Source: Butyrivibrio sp. INlla18 (GTDB lineage Bacteria > Bacillota > Clostridia > Lachnospirales > Lachnospiraceae). Taken from it: a DNA stretch of 64,000 nucleotides. The notes beneath the pieces were generated by a model, which saw only the letters and a list, made by a program, of their open reading frames with translations, had not been told where the DNA came from and ran no database searches. How positions within the stretch are numbered: position 1 is the stretch's first letter; each line of letters starts with the position of its first letter. Positions 6,910-15,340 of this stretch are shown piece after piece. Position numbers and translations under genes: made by a program. The stretch lies in contig NZ_FMXK01000013.1 of the NCBI RefSeq assembly GCF_900103635.1, positions 1 to 64,000 on the forward strand, given 5' to 3'.

Positions 6910-9372
6910 TCATTCTATTACTTCAAAGGTAAGCATTGCCTTGAAAAGATCTCCATCAAGCTTGATATCAAACTTACCACCCTGAGATGTTGTAAGATTC
7001 TTGGCAATTGAAAGACCAAGTCCGCTACCTTCTGTAGTTCTGGACTCATCTCCTCTTATAAATCTCTCTGTAAGCTCTCCTTCATCTACGTTAAGCTCAT
7101 TAGCTGAGATATTCTTGATTGAAAATACAACGTATTTCTTGTCATTTTCTTCCTTGATACGCATATCCATGTAAACTCTTGTGCCAGGAAGTGCGTACTT
7201 GCAAACGTTATTGATAAGATTCTCAACAACTCTCCAAAGGTGCCTTGCATCTGCCATAATAATGATAGATGGTCGTTCTGACTTAAATACTGGAGTAAGT
7301 TTACTAGCTTCTAGCTTTTCAAAGAACTCTCCAATTGTCTGATTAACAAGCTCTACAAAATCGATTCTTTCAAGTTGAATGCTTATATTACCTGAACTTA
7401 TCTTAGAAGCTTCAACAAGGTCTTCTGTAAGCTGCTTGAGCTTCTGTGACTTGGACTCAAGAACAGCCACATACTCTCTAACTCTTACATTGTCGATATC
7501 CTCTCTCTTAATGAGGTCAACATAGTTGATGATAGATGTAAGAGGTGTCTTGATATCGTGGGATACGTTAGTAATAAGGTCAGCCTTTAGCTTTTCATCC
7601 TTCATGCTGGTATCAACCGCTCTGTCTATACCTTCACCAATGGTATTAACAGCTTCTGCAAGAGAGATATTATCTGCATGGAGGTTATCAATCTTAACCT
7701 TGGCTTTGACGTCACCATTTTGGATATTCTCGATCACATGTATGATCTTGTCTCTATCAAGGTTCTGCCTATAGAGATATACTCCCACCAAAGCATCTAA
7801 TATAGCTGCCAACACTATTCCAGCAAGTCCGATCTTGAAAAGAAGTAAATTAAGTACCACAAATCCCACATAAGGAATCCAGGTTCTGATAATAACGTTG
7901 GCATTATCAGTTGTTGAAAGAATAAGCTTTTTAGCCTTTATGATCACCTGTCTTGTAAATGAATCCTTCCACAGGCTCTTTTCCTTATACTTCTTGACAA
8001 GTCCGTAGACAAGGTACAAAAGGCCAATGTCAAATACAAAGGCTCCGGCAGCGGCATACACAGGAAAATGTGCTATCTGAAGAAGCTTGCCATAGCTGAT
8101 ATCCATAATAAGGCTTGCAATCACAAATGCTACAAATGGAATCAGTATTATACCTAAGCCTACTCCAATGATTGCACCTGTATACAAAGGCTTTTTATTT
8201 TCCTCCTCTGCTCCAAGATTCTGTGCCTTTAATCTCAGAACCAGGATTAAAAGATATACGACAGCTGCAACAAAACTAAGGATATAAAGCTGCGTTCTGT
8301 ATGGCATATATTTTGAAAAGCTGATCTTACCCTGAGTAAAGCCATCTATACAAGGATAGTCATTGGTATCAACTGCTATATAGATCTTTAACTGATCAGG
8401 AAAGGCATATTTGTAGCTCTTTACCAGCGAACGAACCACGCTCTCCTTTATAAGAGTATTGGACTCATACTGTAGGTCGTATGGGCAATAATAGATATAT
8501 TTGCCATAACCCTCGAACATTCCCTTAATGTCGATTCCAGTTGTCTCTTTAGAGAGCTCATCAACATTAGTATAAGTCTCTGTCTTACCATTTATGGTCC
8601 TTGATACAAAATATCTAAGGTTACTGTTCTGGTAACTATAATATGAAATAAGCTTGCCGTAATCCTCAAAATTGTTAGTAAGTGTAAGTGCTGCCTCTTC
8701 TACGTAGGAGCAAAGCAAGTTGTACTCCTCCCAGTTAGATACAAGGTCCTCAATTTTCTTGCCATCAACTGTCTCATACCTAGAAACAAGGATATTGTGC
8801 TTGCCACCTTCAGGCTGAGTGCTGCTTGTAATTGTAAAGGTCATGCTATTATCTTCTAGTTGTGAACTAAGATAAGAGTTCATGCCGCCAGATACGATAT
8901 TGTTCTTAAGATGAGTGTAAGTAGTTGACTTACTAAGGAACTTGGCGCTTTCTTCATCACTAAAATCCCTTGTCTCATACTCAAATCCGCTCTGTCCCCA
9001 TTTAAGAAGATCAGAAAGATAAAAAGTGGCAGTAATATAATCTCCAGGAAGTGTAGTTCCCCTATTTACGTAGGCAGTGACATCGATCTTCTTTTTGCCA
9101 TCATACTCTCCTTGAGTTTCAAGCTGGCTTCGCTCTGCCACAAGCTTTAATACATCTGAGATATTATTTCCAAGAATATTGTTAAAAAGATATGAGTCTT
9201 CATAGCTCTTAGTTCTGTCAGACTCATAAAGATTATAAGAATAATCTCCTCTAACACCTGAGATAATGATGCTTGATCCAGCAAATACATAAAAGTAAGT
9301 AAAGGCAATAAAAGCTACCATAAGATGCTGAATAAAGCTTAGTAATTTAGGGTGTTTTAAATACTTTGTCAT
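6910..9372 (-). CDS. Sensor histidine kinase with large extracytoplasmic domain
   Basis: The 820-residue kinase partners the response regulator upstream; their genes overlap by ATGA at 9369-9372. One N-terminal membrane helix (about 14-38) is followed by some 330 residues outside the membrane, then about five hydrophobic segments between roughly 370 and 540. The kinase core follows: H-box NVSHDIKTPLTSI (about 600), N-box NLINNVCKYA, and G-box GSGLGLSIAKNL. The core resembles the VanS/PhoR-like class of OmpR-family partners. The extracytoplasmic domain is not one I recognise, so the stimulus is unknown. The C-terminus reaches the shared terminator with prs. No obvious target operon is adjacent, apart from its own upstream repeats. 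Confidence 0.9.
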   Translation of the reverse strand: MTKYLKHPKLLSFIQHLMVAFIAFTYFYVFAGSSIIISGVRGDYSYNLYESDRTKSYEDSYLFNNILGNNISDVLKLVAERSQLETQGEYDGKKKIDVTAYVNRGTTLPGDYITATFYLSDLLKWGQSGFEYETRDFSDEESAKFLSKSTTYTHLKNNIVSGGMNSYLSSQLEDNSMTFTITSSTQPEGGKHNILVSRYETVDGKKIEDLVSNWEEYNLLCSYVEEAALTLTNNFEDYGKLISYYSYQNSNLRYFVSRTINGKTETYTNVDELSKETTGIDIKGMFEGYGKYIYYCPYDLQYESNTLIKESVVRSLVKSYKYAFPDQLKIYIAVDTNDYPCIDGFTQGKISFSKYMPYRTQLYILSFVAAVVYLLILVLRLKAQNLGAEEENKKPLYTGAIIGVGLGIILIPFVAFVIASLIMDISYGKLLQIAHFPVYAAAGAFVFDIGLLYLVYGLVKKYKEKSLWKDSFTRQVIIKAKKLILSTTDNANVIIRTWIPYVGFVVLNLLLFKIGLAGIVLAAILDALVGVYLYRQNLDRDKIIHVIENIQNGDVKAKVKIDNLHADNISLAEAVNTIGEGIDRAVDTSMKDEKLKADLITNVSHDIKTPLTSIINYVDLIKREDIDNVRVREYVAVLESKSQKLKQLTEDLVEASKISSGNISIQLERIDFVELVNQTIGEFFEKLEASKLTPVFKSERPSIIIMADARHLWRVVENLINNVCKYALPGTRVYMDMRIKEENDKKYVVFSIKNISANELNVDEGELTERFIRGDESRTTEGSGLGLSIAKNLTTSQGGKFDIKLDGDLFKAMLTFEVIE

Positions 9373-10064
9373 ATAACTTCGTCCTCAATCTTGTACCCAA
9401 CTCCCCAAACCACCTTAAGGTACTTTGGATCCTTAGGATTAATTTCAATTTTTTCTCTGATATGTCTGATATGGACTGCGATGGTATTGTCAGCACAAAC
9501 CGCTGAATCTCTCCAGATCTGCTCATAGATCTGGTTGATGGAATATACCTTTCCCTTATTTTTTACAAGGAAAGCCAAAATACTGTATTCAATAGGAGTA
9601 AGTCTGATGCTCTCTCCATAAACTGTAACCTCTTTGGAGTTCTCATCCACAACAAGTCCGCCAGTTGAATAGACATTTTCCTGACTCTCTCTGCTTCCAA
9701 GTTTCATGTATCTGCGAAGATTAGACTTAACCCTGGCTACAAGCTCAAGCGGATTAAAAGGCTTGGTAATGTAGTCATCTGCCCCGATATTAAGCCCAAG
9801 GATCTTGTCAGAGTCTTCTGACTTAGCAGATAAAAAGATAACTGGAACTGTGCTAAATTTCCTAAGCTCCATTACAAGATGGATACCATCAAGTACAGGC
9901 ATCATAACGTCTACGATAGCAAGCTGTATGCTGGCTGTCTTTAAGATTTCAAGACCCTGCTCGCCGTCATAAGCCTTATAAACTCTGTACCCTTCCTGCT
10001 GAAGATAGATCTCAATAGCATCAACTATTTCTTTATCATCATCGCAAACTAAAATATTTTCCAT
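9369..10064 (-). CDS. OmpR/PhoB-family response regulator
   Basis: The 231-residue regulator has an N-terminal receiver domain with the acidic pocket at DDD (8-10), phospho-acceptor Asp52 (VDVMMP) and conserved Lys near 101 (ITKPF). A C-terminal winged helix ends in the typical VWGVGYKIE motif. The ORF opens at 10091, but ATG 10064 is preceded by GAGG six bases upstream and aligns with receiver-domain starts. Downstream it overlaps the kinase gene by four bases. Three CTTAAG half-sites 40-80 bases upstream suggest it controls its own operon. Confidence 0.93.
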   Translation of the reverse strand: MENILVCDDDKEIVDAIEIYLQQEGYRVYKAYDGEQGLEILKTASIQLAIVDVMMPVLDGIHLVMELRKFSTVPVIFLSAKSEDSDKILGLNIGADDYITKPFNPLELVARVKSNLRRYMKLGSRESQENVYSTGGLVVDENSKEVTVYGESIRLTPIEYSILAFLVKNKGKVYSINQIYEQIWRDSAVCADNTIAVHIRHIREKIEINPKDPKYLKVVWGVGYKIEDEVI

Positions 10065-10102
10065 ATCAACCTCACATATTCCTATAATCAATTAAACCAT
10101 TA

Positions 10103-10149
10103 AAATCTTAAGATTTACCTACGAAATTTCTTAAGATTTCTTAAGAATT
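10103..10149. promoter_or_regulatory. CTTAAG repeat array, candidate response-regulator operator
   Basis: CTTAAG occurs at 10107-10112, 10130-10135 and 10140-10145. The last two are spaced 10 bp apart, one helical turn, as TTAAG-N5-TTAAG, the layout bound by OmpR-family dimers. The first sits in the perfect palindrome AAATCTTAAGATTT (10103-10116). The array is just upstream of the response-regulator gene. Autoregulation is inferred. Confidence 0.5.
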
Positions 10150-10154
10150 ACAAT

Positions 10155-11021
10155 TTATTTCTTTAGTGACAAAAATGCGCAGAGATTTCCGCGCTCTTCA
10201 TGGTGAACCCTGTGTGAAAATAATAGGTCAGGATTACATTTTGTACAGATATCTGTAACTAAGATGTTTTCATCTAAGACGCCTGCTTGCCTAAGTGTCA
10301 GTTTAATAGCATTCCATAAAAAGAGCCTGTACTTGCCATTTGGATATGGAATCAAAATATGTTCATATGAAAGCTCAGCATCTGTAAAGCTTTCAGAAAA
10401 CTCTTTTGCTACGTCATCGCCAATCTCATAGCAATCGCCGCAGATTGAAGGGCCAATAGCACAGATACAATCTTTTGCTTCAGTTCCATACTCTTCATGC
10501 ATCTTTTTAATAGCAATGGCTCCAATCTTACCTTTGGTGCCCTTCCAACCAGAATGTACCATTCCGATGGCCTTATGAACTGGATCTACTATGTATATAG
10601 GCGGGCAATCAGCGTGAAAGGTTCCAAGTATGATACCTGGTACATTTGTAATAAGGCCGTCTATATCAGTATAGTCGCGAGCCCTTGCTGGTCCCTTTCC
10701 TCTATCCTCCTTAGTTACAACCTTGATATTAGTAGTATGAGTCTGAAATGTCAGAACAAAGTCATCAAGTGTTCTGCCATGCCCCAGTGCATTAGCTACT
10801 CTCCTGTAGTTTTCATCCACGTGTTCCTTGTCATCACCTCTTGTGTAGCTTAAGTTACACTCTGAGAAGTACCCAGTTGAAACACCCCCAAGCCTTGTAC
10901 TAAAGAGATGGTCTACAATTCCAAGCTCTTCAAGTCTTGGAAAAACAAGGTATTTAAGTTCATTATTATCTCTAAGTTCCATGGTCAAAGGAGCACCAGT
11001 TCTTTTTATATTCAAACTCAT
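10155..11021 (-). CDS. pgeF: YfiH/LACC1-family protein (polyphenol oxidase or purine nucleoside phosphorylase fold)
   Basis: The 288-residue protein has the family's metal- and nucleoside-site motifs: QTHTT, then HADCPP, then HSGWKGT, and late CTKCNPDLLFSHR. Members have been described as peptidoglycan editing factor PgeF (removing misincorporated residues from muropeptides) and as multifunctional purine nucleoside enzymes; which activity holds here cannot be read from sequence. The start at 11021 has GAGGATG about 12 bases upstream. The gene is followed by a 90-base spacer with the CTTAAG array and is divergent from rnj. It is probably monocistronic, unless its transcript reads on into the two-component genes. 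Confidence 0.85.
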   Translation of the reverse strand: MSLNIKRTGAPLTMELRDNNELKYLVFPRLEELGIVDHLFSTRLGGVSTGYFSECNLSYTRGDDKEHVDENYRRVANALGHGRTLDDFVLTFQTHTTNIKVVTKEDRGKGPARARDYTDIDGLITNVPGIILGTFHADCPPIYIVDPVHKAIGMVHSGWKGTKGKIGAIAIKKMHEEYGTEAKDCICAIGPSICGDCYEIGDDVAKEFSESFTDAELSYEHILIPYPNGKYRLFLWNAIKLTLRQAGVLDENILVTDICTKCNPDLLFSHRVHHEERGNLCAFLSLKK

Positions 11022-11119
11022 GTGAAAATCATCCTCAACAATATATTCTTATATTTACACACTTTAACATAATTTGATAAACTCTACCATATAGCAGTGG
11101 CAAAGGCTTTGGAGGCAAT

Positions 11120-12772
11120 ATGGAAAAAAGTGTAAAGATAATACCATTAGGTGGTTTTGATAAGATAGGTATGAACATGACTCTCCTTGAATATCAGGAC
11201 TCAATGATCATCATAGATTGTGGAACCAGCTTTCCACCTAATAATATGCCTGGAATTGATACGTCAATTCCTGACATATCTTATATTATGCAAAATAAAG
11301 ACAAACTAAAGGGTCTTATTGTAACTCATGGACATGAAGACCACATTGGAGCTATTCCTTATGTTATTTCTGATCTAAATGTCCCAATATATGGAACACC
11401 TCTTACTATACTTCTTGTAGAAAATAAATTAAAAGCACTAAGCATAAAGAAGGCCAGGACTAAAGTAATAAAACAGGGTGCCTCCATTGTTCTAGGTGAC
11501 TTCAAGATTGAATTCATCAAGACAAACCATAGTATTCCAGATGCAGTGTCTCTTTCCATCAATACTCCTGTAGGAACCATCATTCACACTGGAGATTTTA
11601 AGATGGACCTGACACCTATAAATGGTGATGCCATAAATCTTAAGCGCCTTGCAGCCATAGGCTCAAAGGGTGTCCTTGCTGTAATGGCAGATAGTACCAA
11701 TGCCATGATCGAAGGCTACTCTCCTTCTGAAACAGCAGTTAGTAACTCAATCGACCATATATTTAATGCCTACAAAAATAATCGCATGATCATCGCAACT
11801 TTTGCATCAAACATGGACAGAGTTCAGCAGATCATCGAGATTGCAAATAAATATGGCAAAAAAGTAATATTACAAGGAAAAGCCATGCTGGACATATTTA
11901 ATGCCGCAGAAACGCTTGGTTACATAGTTCTTCCAAAAGATACCATAATAAACATTGAGGATGCGTCAAAATATCCTGATAACTCACTAGTTTATATCAC
12001 AACTGGAAATCATGGCGAACCTATCACTTGCCTTGCCCAGATTGCAGATGGAACCCATGAGCATATCAAGATCAAAAAGGATGACACCATTTTGTTTAGC
12101 TCCATTCCTGTAATGGGAAGTGAAAAGAGTTTCGAACAGACCATGAACAAGCTCGAAGAACAAGGTGCAAATATTATCTTCCAGGAGATCCATGCAACAG
12201 GTCACGCCTGTTCTGAAGAGCTTAAGCTTATCTATACTCTCCTAAATCCAAAATTTGTGATCCCAGCTCACGGTCAGTATAGATACAGAAAAGCGTCTGC
12301 CAAGATAGCTGAAAGCATCGGAGTTCCTCACGAAAATACATATCTTATCAAAAATGGCGACGTACTTGAAATAAGCGAAAACTCCTGTAAAGTAACTGAC
12401 CATATAAAGGTTGATGAAATACTTATAGATGGACTTGGAATTGGTGATATAGGTGGACTCATCCTAAAAGAAAGAAAAATACTTTCAGACTCTGGCATAG
12501 TGATTACTCAGCTTTGCTTTGACCATAAATCTGGAAGACTTGCAGCCAAGCCATCGATCGTAACTAAAGGCTTTATAAACAATGAAAATGATTTTGGACT
12601 CATCGATGAACTGCAAGACCTTGTTAGAACTGAGATCAGCAAATCGATTTCTCAGGGAGTTCGCGATGATAGGCTATCAAAGAACATCAAATCCTCTATC
12701 GAAGACTATATTTGGAAAAAAATAATGAGAAAGCCTTTAATCGTTGTTACAATTACTGAAATTGTGCTATAA
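11120..12772 (+). CDS. rnj: Ribonuclease J
   Basis: RNase J is the metallo-beta-lactamase-fold 5'-3' exoribonuclease and endonuclease central to Firmicute RNA decay and processing. In the 550-residue protein the metal-binding motif HGHEDH lies at 70-75, the beta-CASP region follows, and a conserved C-terminal domain completes the usual length. GGAGG four bases before ATG 11120 fixes the start. Upstream, TTTACA at 11054-11059 with GATAAA at 11076-11081 is a weak promoter candidate. The stop codon overlaps the -10 box of the next transcription unit, so rnj has no separate terminator until 12895-12961. Confidence 0.94.
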   Translation: MEKSVKIIPLGGFDKIGMNMTLLEYQDSMIIIDCGTSFPPNNMPGIDTSIPDISYIMQNKDKLKGLIVTHGHEDHIGAIPYVISDLNVPIYGTPLTILLVENKLKALSIKKARTKVIKQGASIVLGDFKIEFIKTNHSIPDAVSLSINTPVGTIIHTGDFKMDLTPINGDAINLKRLAAIGSKGVLAVMADSTNAMIEGYSPSETAVSNSIDHIFNAYKNNRMIIATFASNMDRVQQIIEIANKYGKKVILQGKAMLDIFNAAETLGYIVLPKDTIINIEDASKYPDNSLVYITTGNHGEPITCLAQIADGTHEHIKIKKDDTILFSSIPVMGSEKSFEQTMNKLEEQGANIIFQEIHATGHACSEELKLIYTLLNPKFVIPAHGQYRYRKASAKIAESIGVPHENTYLIKNGDVLEISENSCKVTDHIKVDEILIDGLGIGDIGGLILKERKILSDSGIVITQLCFDHKSGRLAAKPSIVTKGFINNENDFGLIDELQDLVRTEISKSISQGVRDDRLSKNIKSSIEDYIWKKIMRKPLIVVTITEIVL

Positions 12773-12773
12773 T
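12746..12773 (+). promoter_or_regulatory. Extended -10 promoter for the DUF6044 leader
   Basis: TATAAT at 12768-12773 is preceded by TG at 12765-12766 (extended -10) and by GTTACA at 12746-12751 with a 16-base spacer. It sits across the rnj stop codon. Transcription would start near 12780 and run into the structured leader. Confidence 0.5.
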
Positions 12774-12779
12774 TGATGG

Positions 12780-12894
12780 CAGTTGAATTTGCATCTTAAC
12801 ACGCCTTATAAGGGGTTAATGCTTTTAAGATAAAGAGCTTGTCTGATTTCATTTGGATGATCAGAAACTCAATATTGTGAAAAGAATTGTGTGA
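12780..12894 (+). other. Structured leader RNA of unknown class upstream of the DUF6044 gene
   Basis: Between the promoter and the terminator hairpin lies about 115 bases with several possible stems: ATCTTAA 12793-12799 with TTAAGAT 12825-12831, a palindromic CTTATAAG at 12805-12812, and TCTGAT 12842-12847 with ATCAGA 12860-12865. I do not recognise a known riboswitch. It could be a ligand-sensing leader, a small RNA in its own right, or ordinary 3' sequence of rnj. Confidence 0.4.
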
Positions 12895-12961
12895 AGCAGC
12901 AAAATACGAAGATCAAGACATAGTGATATGTCTTTGTTTTTTGTATTTTGCTGCTTTTTTT
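12895..12961 (+). terminator. Strong terminator or attenuator directly ahead of the DUF6044 gene
   Basis: AGCAGCAAAATAC (12895-12907) pairs perfectly with GTATTTTGCTGCT (12943-12955) and encloses a second hairpin (GACATA with TATGTC). A run of seven T follows. The ribosome site GGAG of the next gene starts three bases later, the arrangement of an attenuator. Confidence 0.85.
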
Positions 12962-12972
12962 ATGGAGTAAAA

Positions 12973-14700
12973 ATGAAAAAAAGAAGTTTTAAGATCACAT
13001 GGTACTGGGGAATTGTAATAATTATAACTTTAGTAGAACTTGCAACCTTTTTGATTGCTGGGCCTAAGCACACCTATATAGGTGTGCATGACAATCTAGA
13101 TATACATATTGCCGACTATCAAATAATGCGTCTTAATAATGCATTTTTTTCTCACGCAAAGACCTTACCACTACTTGGAGGAATAGACAGAAACTTTTTA
13201 TTATCTGAATTCTATCTGTATTCACTTATATATGCAGTTCTACCTAATTTTACTGCATATATAACTTGCTATTTCCTTAAGATCATGATTGCTCTGATCT
13301 CAGGAATACTCCTTGGCAAGGATGTTTTAGAAAACAAATATGAAAAATACGAGTGGCTTATAGTACTTGGAAGCTTTATCTACGGTCTCCTTCCTCTATA
13401 TCCAGCATTTTCATTTGCTTTTGCTTCAATTCCGCTACTGATCTACTTGCTCAGAAAGATTGCAAACAATGAAGGAATAAGATACTACGTTCTCTTATTC
13501 TTTTACCCTGTTTTATCATATTTTACTTTCTTTGGTCCCTTCATTATCGGATATATACTGATCTACTTTATCTATAGATCATTAAAAGACAAAAAAGTTA
13601 GCTTTTCACTTATCATCAGTATGGCACTTTTATCGGTCAGCTATATTCTCATAGAATATCGATTATTCCTGCTGATATTTGCAGGCGATCAAAAGACAAT
13701 AAGGGATACTATGGTGGTGGATAATTATAGTTTATCTAAGATTCTTTTGACCATAGTAGATGTATTTGTTAAAAATATGTTCCACTGCGAAGATCTCCAT
13801 CGATTTGTGGTAATGCCAATCGTCCTAGTCTCAGTGATCATCATAAATTTCATACATATCAAGGAAAAAGACATTAAAAAGCTCCTTACAGATCCAATAA
13901 ACCTTGTTATGTACTTCATCATCTTTAATTGCGTGATCTACGGTCTGTACTATTGTCAGATCGTAAGGGAATTATTTGAAATGATATTTAAGCCACTTAA
14001 GGGATGGCAGTTTAATAGAACCCTATTCTTTAACCCATTTCTCTGGTATTTAGAGATCGTGTTCATTGCAAAACGCCTATGTGAATACAAAAAGAAATTC
14101 GCTATACTCTTAGTCCTACTGGTACTATTGTCTGTTATTGGAAATCAGTCTCTATACAATGATTTTTATAACACAGTCTACGTAAATACATGGCAGATAG
14201 CAAAGAATAAAAAGTCAGAAACTCTGTCCTATGGCGAGTTTTATTCAACAGATCTTTTTACCAAGATAAAAAAAGATATCGGCTATGAAGGTGAGTACTC
14301 TGTTGCCTATGGCTTCCATCCATCAGTGCTGTCATACAACGGTATATCTACCTTAGACGGATGCCTTAGTTATTACTATCAGGATTACAAAGAAGAATTT
14401 AGAAAGATCATTGCACCTGCTCTTAACGAAAATGAAGCAGCAAGAGCCTACTACGACGAATGGGGAGCTAGAGCTTATATCTTCTCTGGAACAGTCGATT
14501 CAATCTGGTCTCCAGTAAGAACCAAGATGGTTAGTGATAAAAGACTTTTAATTGATGTAAACGCCTTTAAAAATCTGAATGGAAAATACATTTTCTCTAG
14601 AATTGACCTTTCAAACAATGAAGAACTTGGTCTTAAGCTACTTAGCAAATATACTGATAAAAACTCTCCATACAGCATTTGGTTATATGAAGTCAAATGA
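12973..14700 (+). CDS. DUF6044 (YkoS-like) polytopic membrane protein
   Basis: The 575-residue protein has about 10-12 hydrophobic segments up to residue 410, then a soluble C-terminal domain of about 160 residues. The topology and motifs (YIGVHDNLD early on, CQIVRELFE and KGWQFNRTLFF later) resemble the uncharacterised YkoS/DUF6044 family, a GT-C-like or polysaccharide-related membrane group. The ORF is open from 12928, but that lies inside the terminator hairpin; ATG 12973 with GGAG five bases upstream is the real start. The 3' end overlaps convergent yraN by 18 bp and no terminator separates them. Control by the upstream attenuator is likely but not shown. Confidence 0.7.
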   Translation: MKKRSFKITWYWGIVIIITLVELATFLIAGPKHTYIGVHDNLDIHIADYQIMRLNNAFFSHAKTLPLLGGIDRNFLLSEFYLYSLIYAVLPNFTAYITCYFLKIMIALISGILLGKDVLENKYEKYEWLIVLGSFIYGLLPLYPAFSFAFASIPLLIYLLRKIANNEGIRYYVLLFFYPVLSYFTFFGPFIIGYILIYFIYRSLKDKKVSFSLIISMALLSVSYILIEYRLFLLIFAGDQKTIRDTMVVDNYSLSKILLTIVDVFVKNMFHCEDLHRFVVMPIVLVSVIIINFIHIKEKDIKKLLTDPINLVMYFIIFNCVIYGLYYCQIVRELFEMIFKPLKGWQFNRTLFFNPFLWYLEIVFIAKRLCEYKKKFAILLVLLVLLSVIGNQSLYNDFYNTVYVNTWQIAKNKKSETLSYGEFYSTDLFTKIKKDIGYEGEYSVAYGFHPSVLSYNGISTLDGCLSYYYQDYKEEFRKIIAPALNENEAARAYYDEWGARAYIFSGTVDSIWSPVRTKMVSDKRLLIDVNAFKNLNGKYIFSRIDLSNNEELGLKLLSKYTDKNSPYSIWLYEVK

Positions 14701-15045
14701 GTTCTTGTGCCAGTATACGCTTACAGATTCCTGTTCTCCAGAAACGCATATTACATCATATCTAATGGGAATGTCTTCAGAAAGGCCTTGACTATATAGA
14801 TAAAATAAAGATGTTTTACAGATTTTCTTTTGTTTAGACAGATTTACGGCGGCCTCAGGGCCGCCATATTTTTTATCTTTTCGGTACTTAACTTCTATGA
14901 AACACAAATAGCTATCATCATAAGCTATAATATCAATCTCTCCGTTTCGGAGCCTATAGTTAGTAGCAACTATTCTACCACCATTTTTCTTAACATATTC
15001 CCTGGCTAGTCTTTCATACCAGGAGCCAACTTTCCTATTGTTCAC
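14683..15045 (-). CDS. yraN: YraN/UPF0102 family nuclease-fold protein
   Basis: The 120-residue protein has the PD-(D/E)xK-like core of the UPF0102 family: GEIDIIAYD followed by FIEVKYRK, and an N-terminal GxxYERLAxxYVKKNG helix. The biochemical role is unsettled; a Holliday-junction-resolvase-like fold is the structural clue. Its start overlaps the ylqH stop codon, and it is the last gene of the rplS to yraN run. The final codons overlap the convergent DUF6044 gene by 18 bp. Length is typical. Confidence 0.9.
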   Translation of the reverse strand: MNNRKVGSWYERLAREYVKKNGGRIVATNYRLRNGEIDIIAYDDSYLCFIEVKYRKDKKYGGPEAAVNLSKQKKICKTSLFYLYSQGLSEDIPIRYDVICVSGEQESVSVYWHKNSFDFI

Positions 15046-15326
15046 CTAGTCTTATCCTTTGCTTTGATCTTGTCCATAGCATCCACAAATACAAGGATCT
15101 CAGCAACTACTTCGTAGAGCTCAGGCGGGATCATCTCGCCAATCTCAAGTCTCGACAAAGTATCTGCCAGCTTGTCATCCTCATGGACAGGTATTTTATT
15201 TTCTTTGGCCTTTTCAATGATTTTTTCAGCAAGAGCGCCTTTACCAGAAGCAATTACCTTAGGCGCGCCATCTTCATTTGGATCATATCCAAGTGCCACC
15301 GCAGTCTTATTTTTCTTATTTTCCAT
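15042..15326 (-). CDS. ylqH: FlhB C-terminal-domain-like protein (YlqH)
   Basis: The 94-residue protein matches the isolated cytoplasmic domain of the FlhB/YscU export-switch family: TAVALGYDPNEDGAPKV, then KGALAEKIIEKAKENKIPV, then PPELYEVVAEIL. The NPTH autocleavage site of true FlhB is absent, and so is the membrane part. In Bacillus subtilis ylqG and ylqH follow rnhB, and the same order is kept here. The role is unknown; it is probably soluble. The stop codon overlaps the yraN start. Confidence 0.85.
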   Translation of the reverse strand: MENKKNKTAVALGYDPNEDGAPKVIASGKGALAEKIIEKAKENKIPVHEDDKLADTLSRLEIGEMIPPELYEVVAEILVFVDAMDKIKAKDKTR

Positions 15327-15340
15327 TTATAGTCCTCAAA

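Noticed and set aside
12928..12972. Longer N-terminus for the DUF6044 protein
   Set aside because: The extra codons lie inside the terminator hairpin and T-run, and a good ribosome site precedes ATG 12973.
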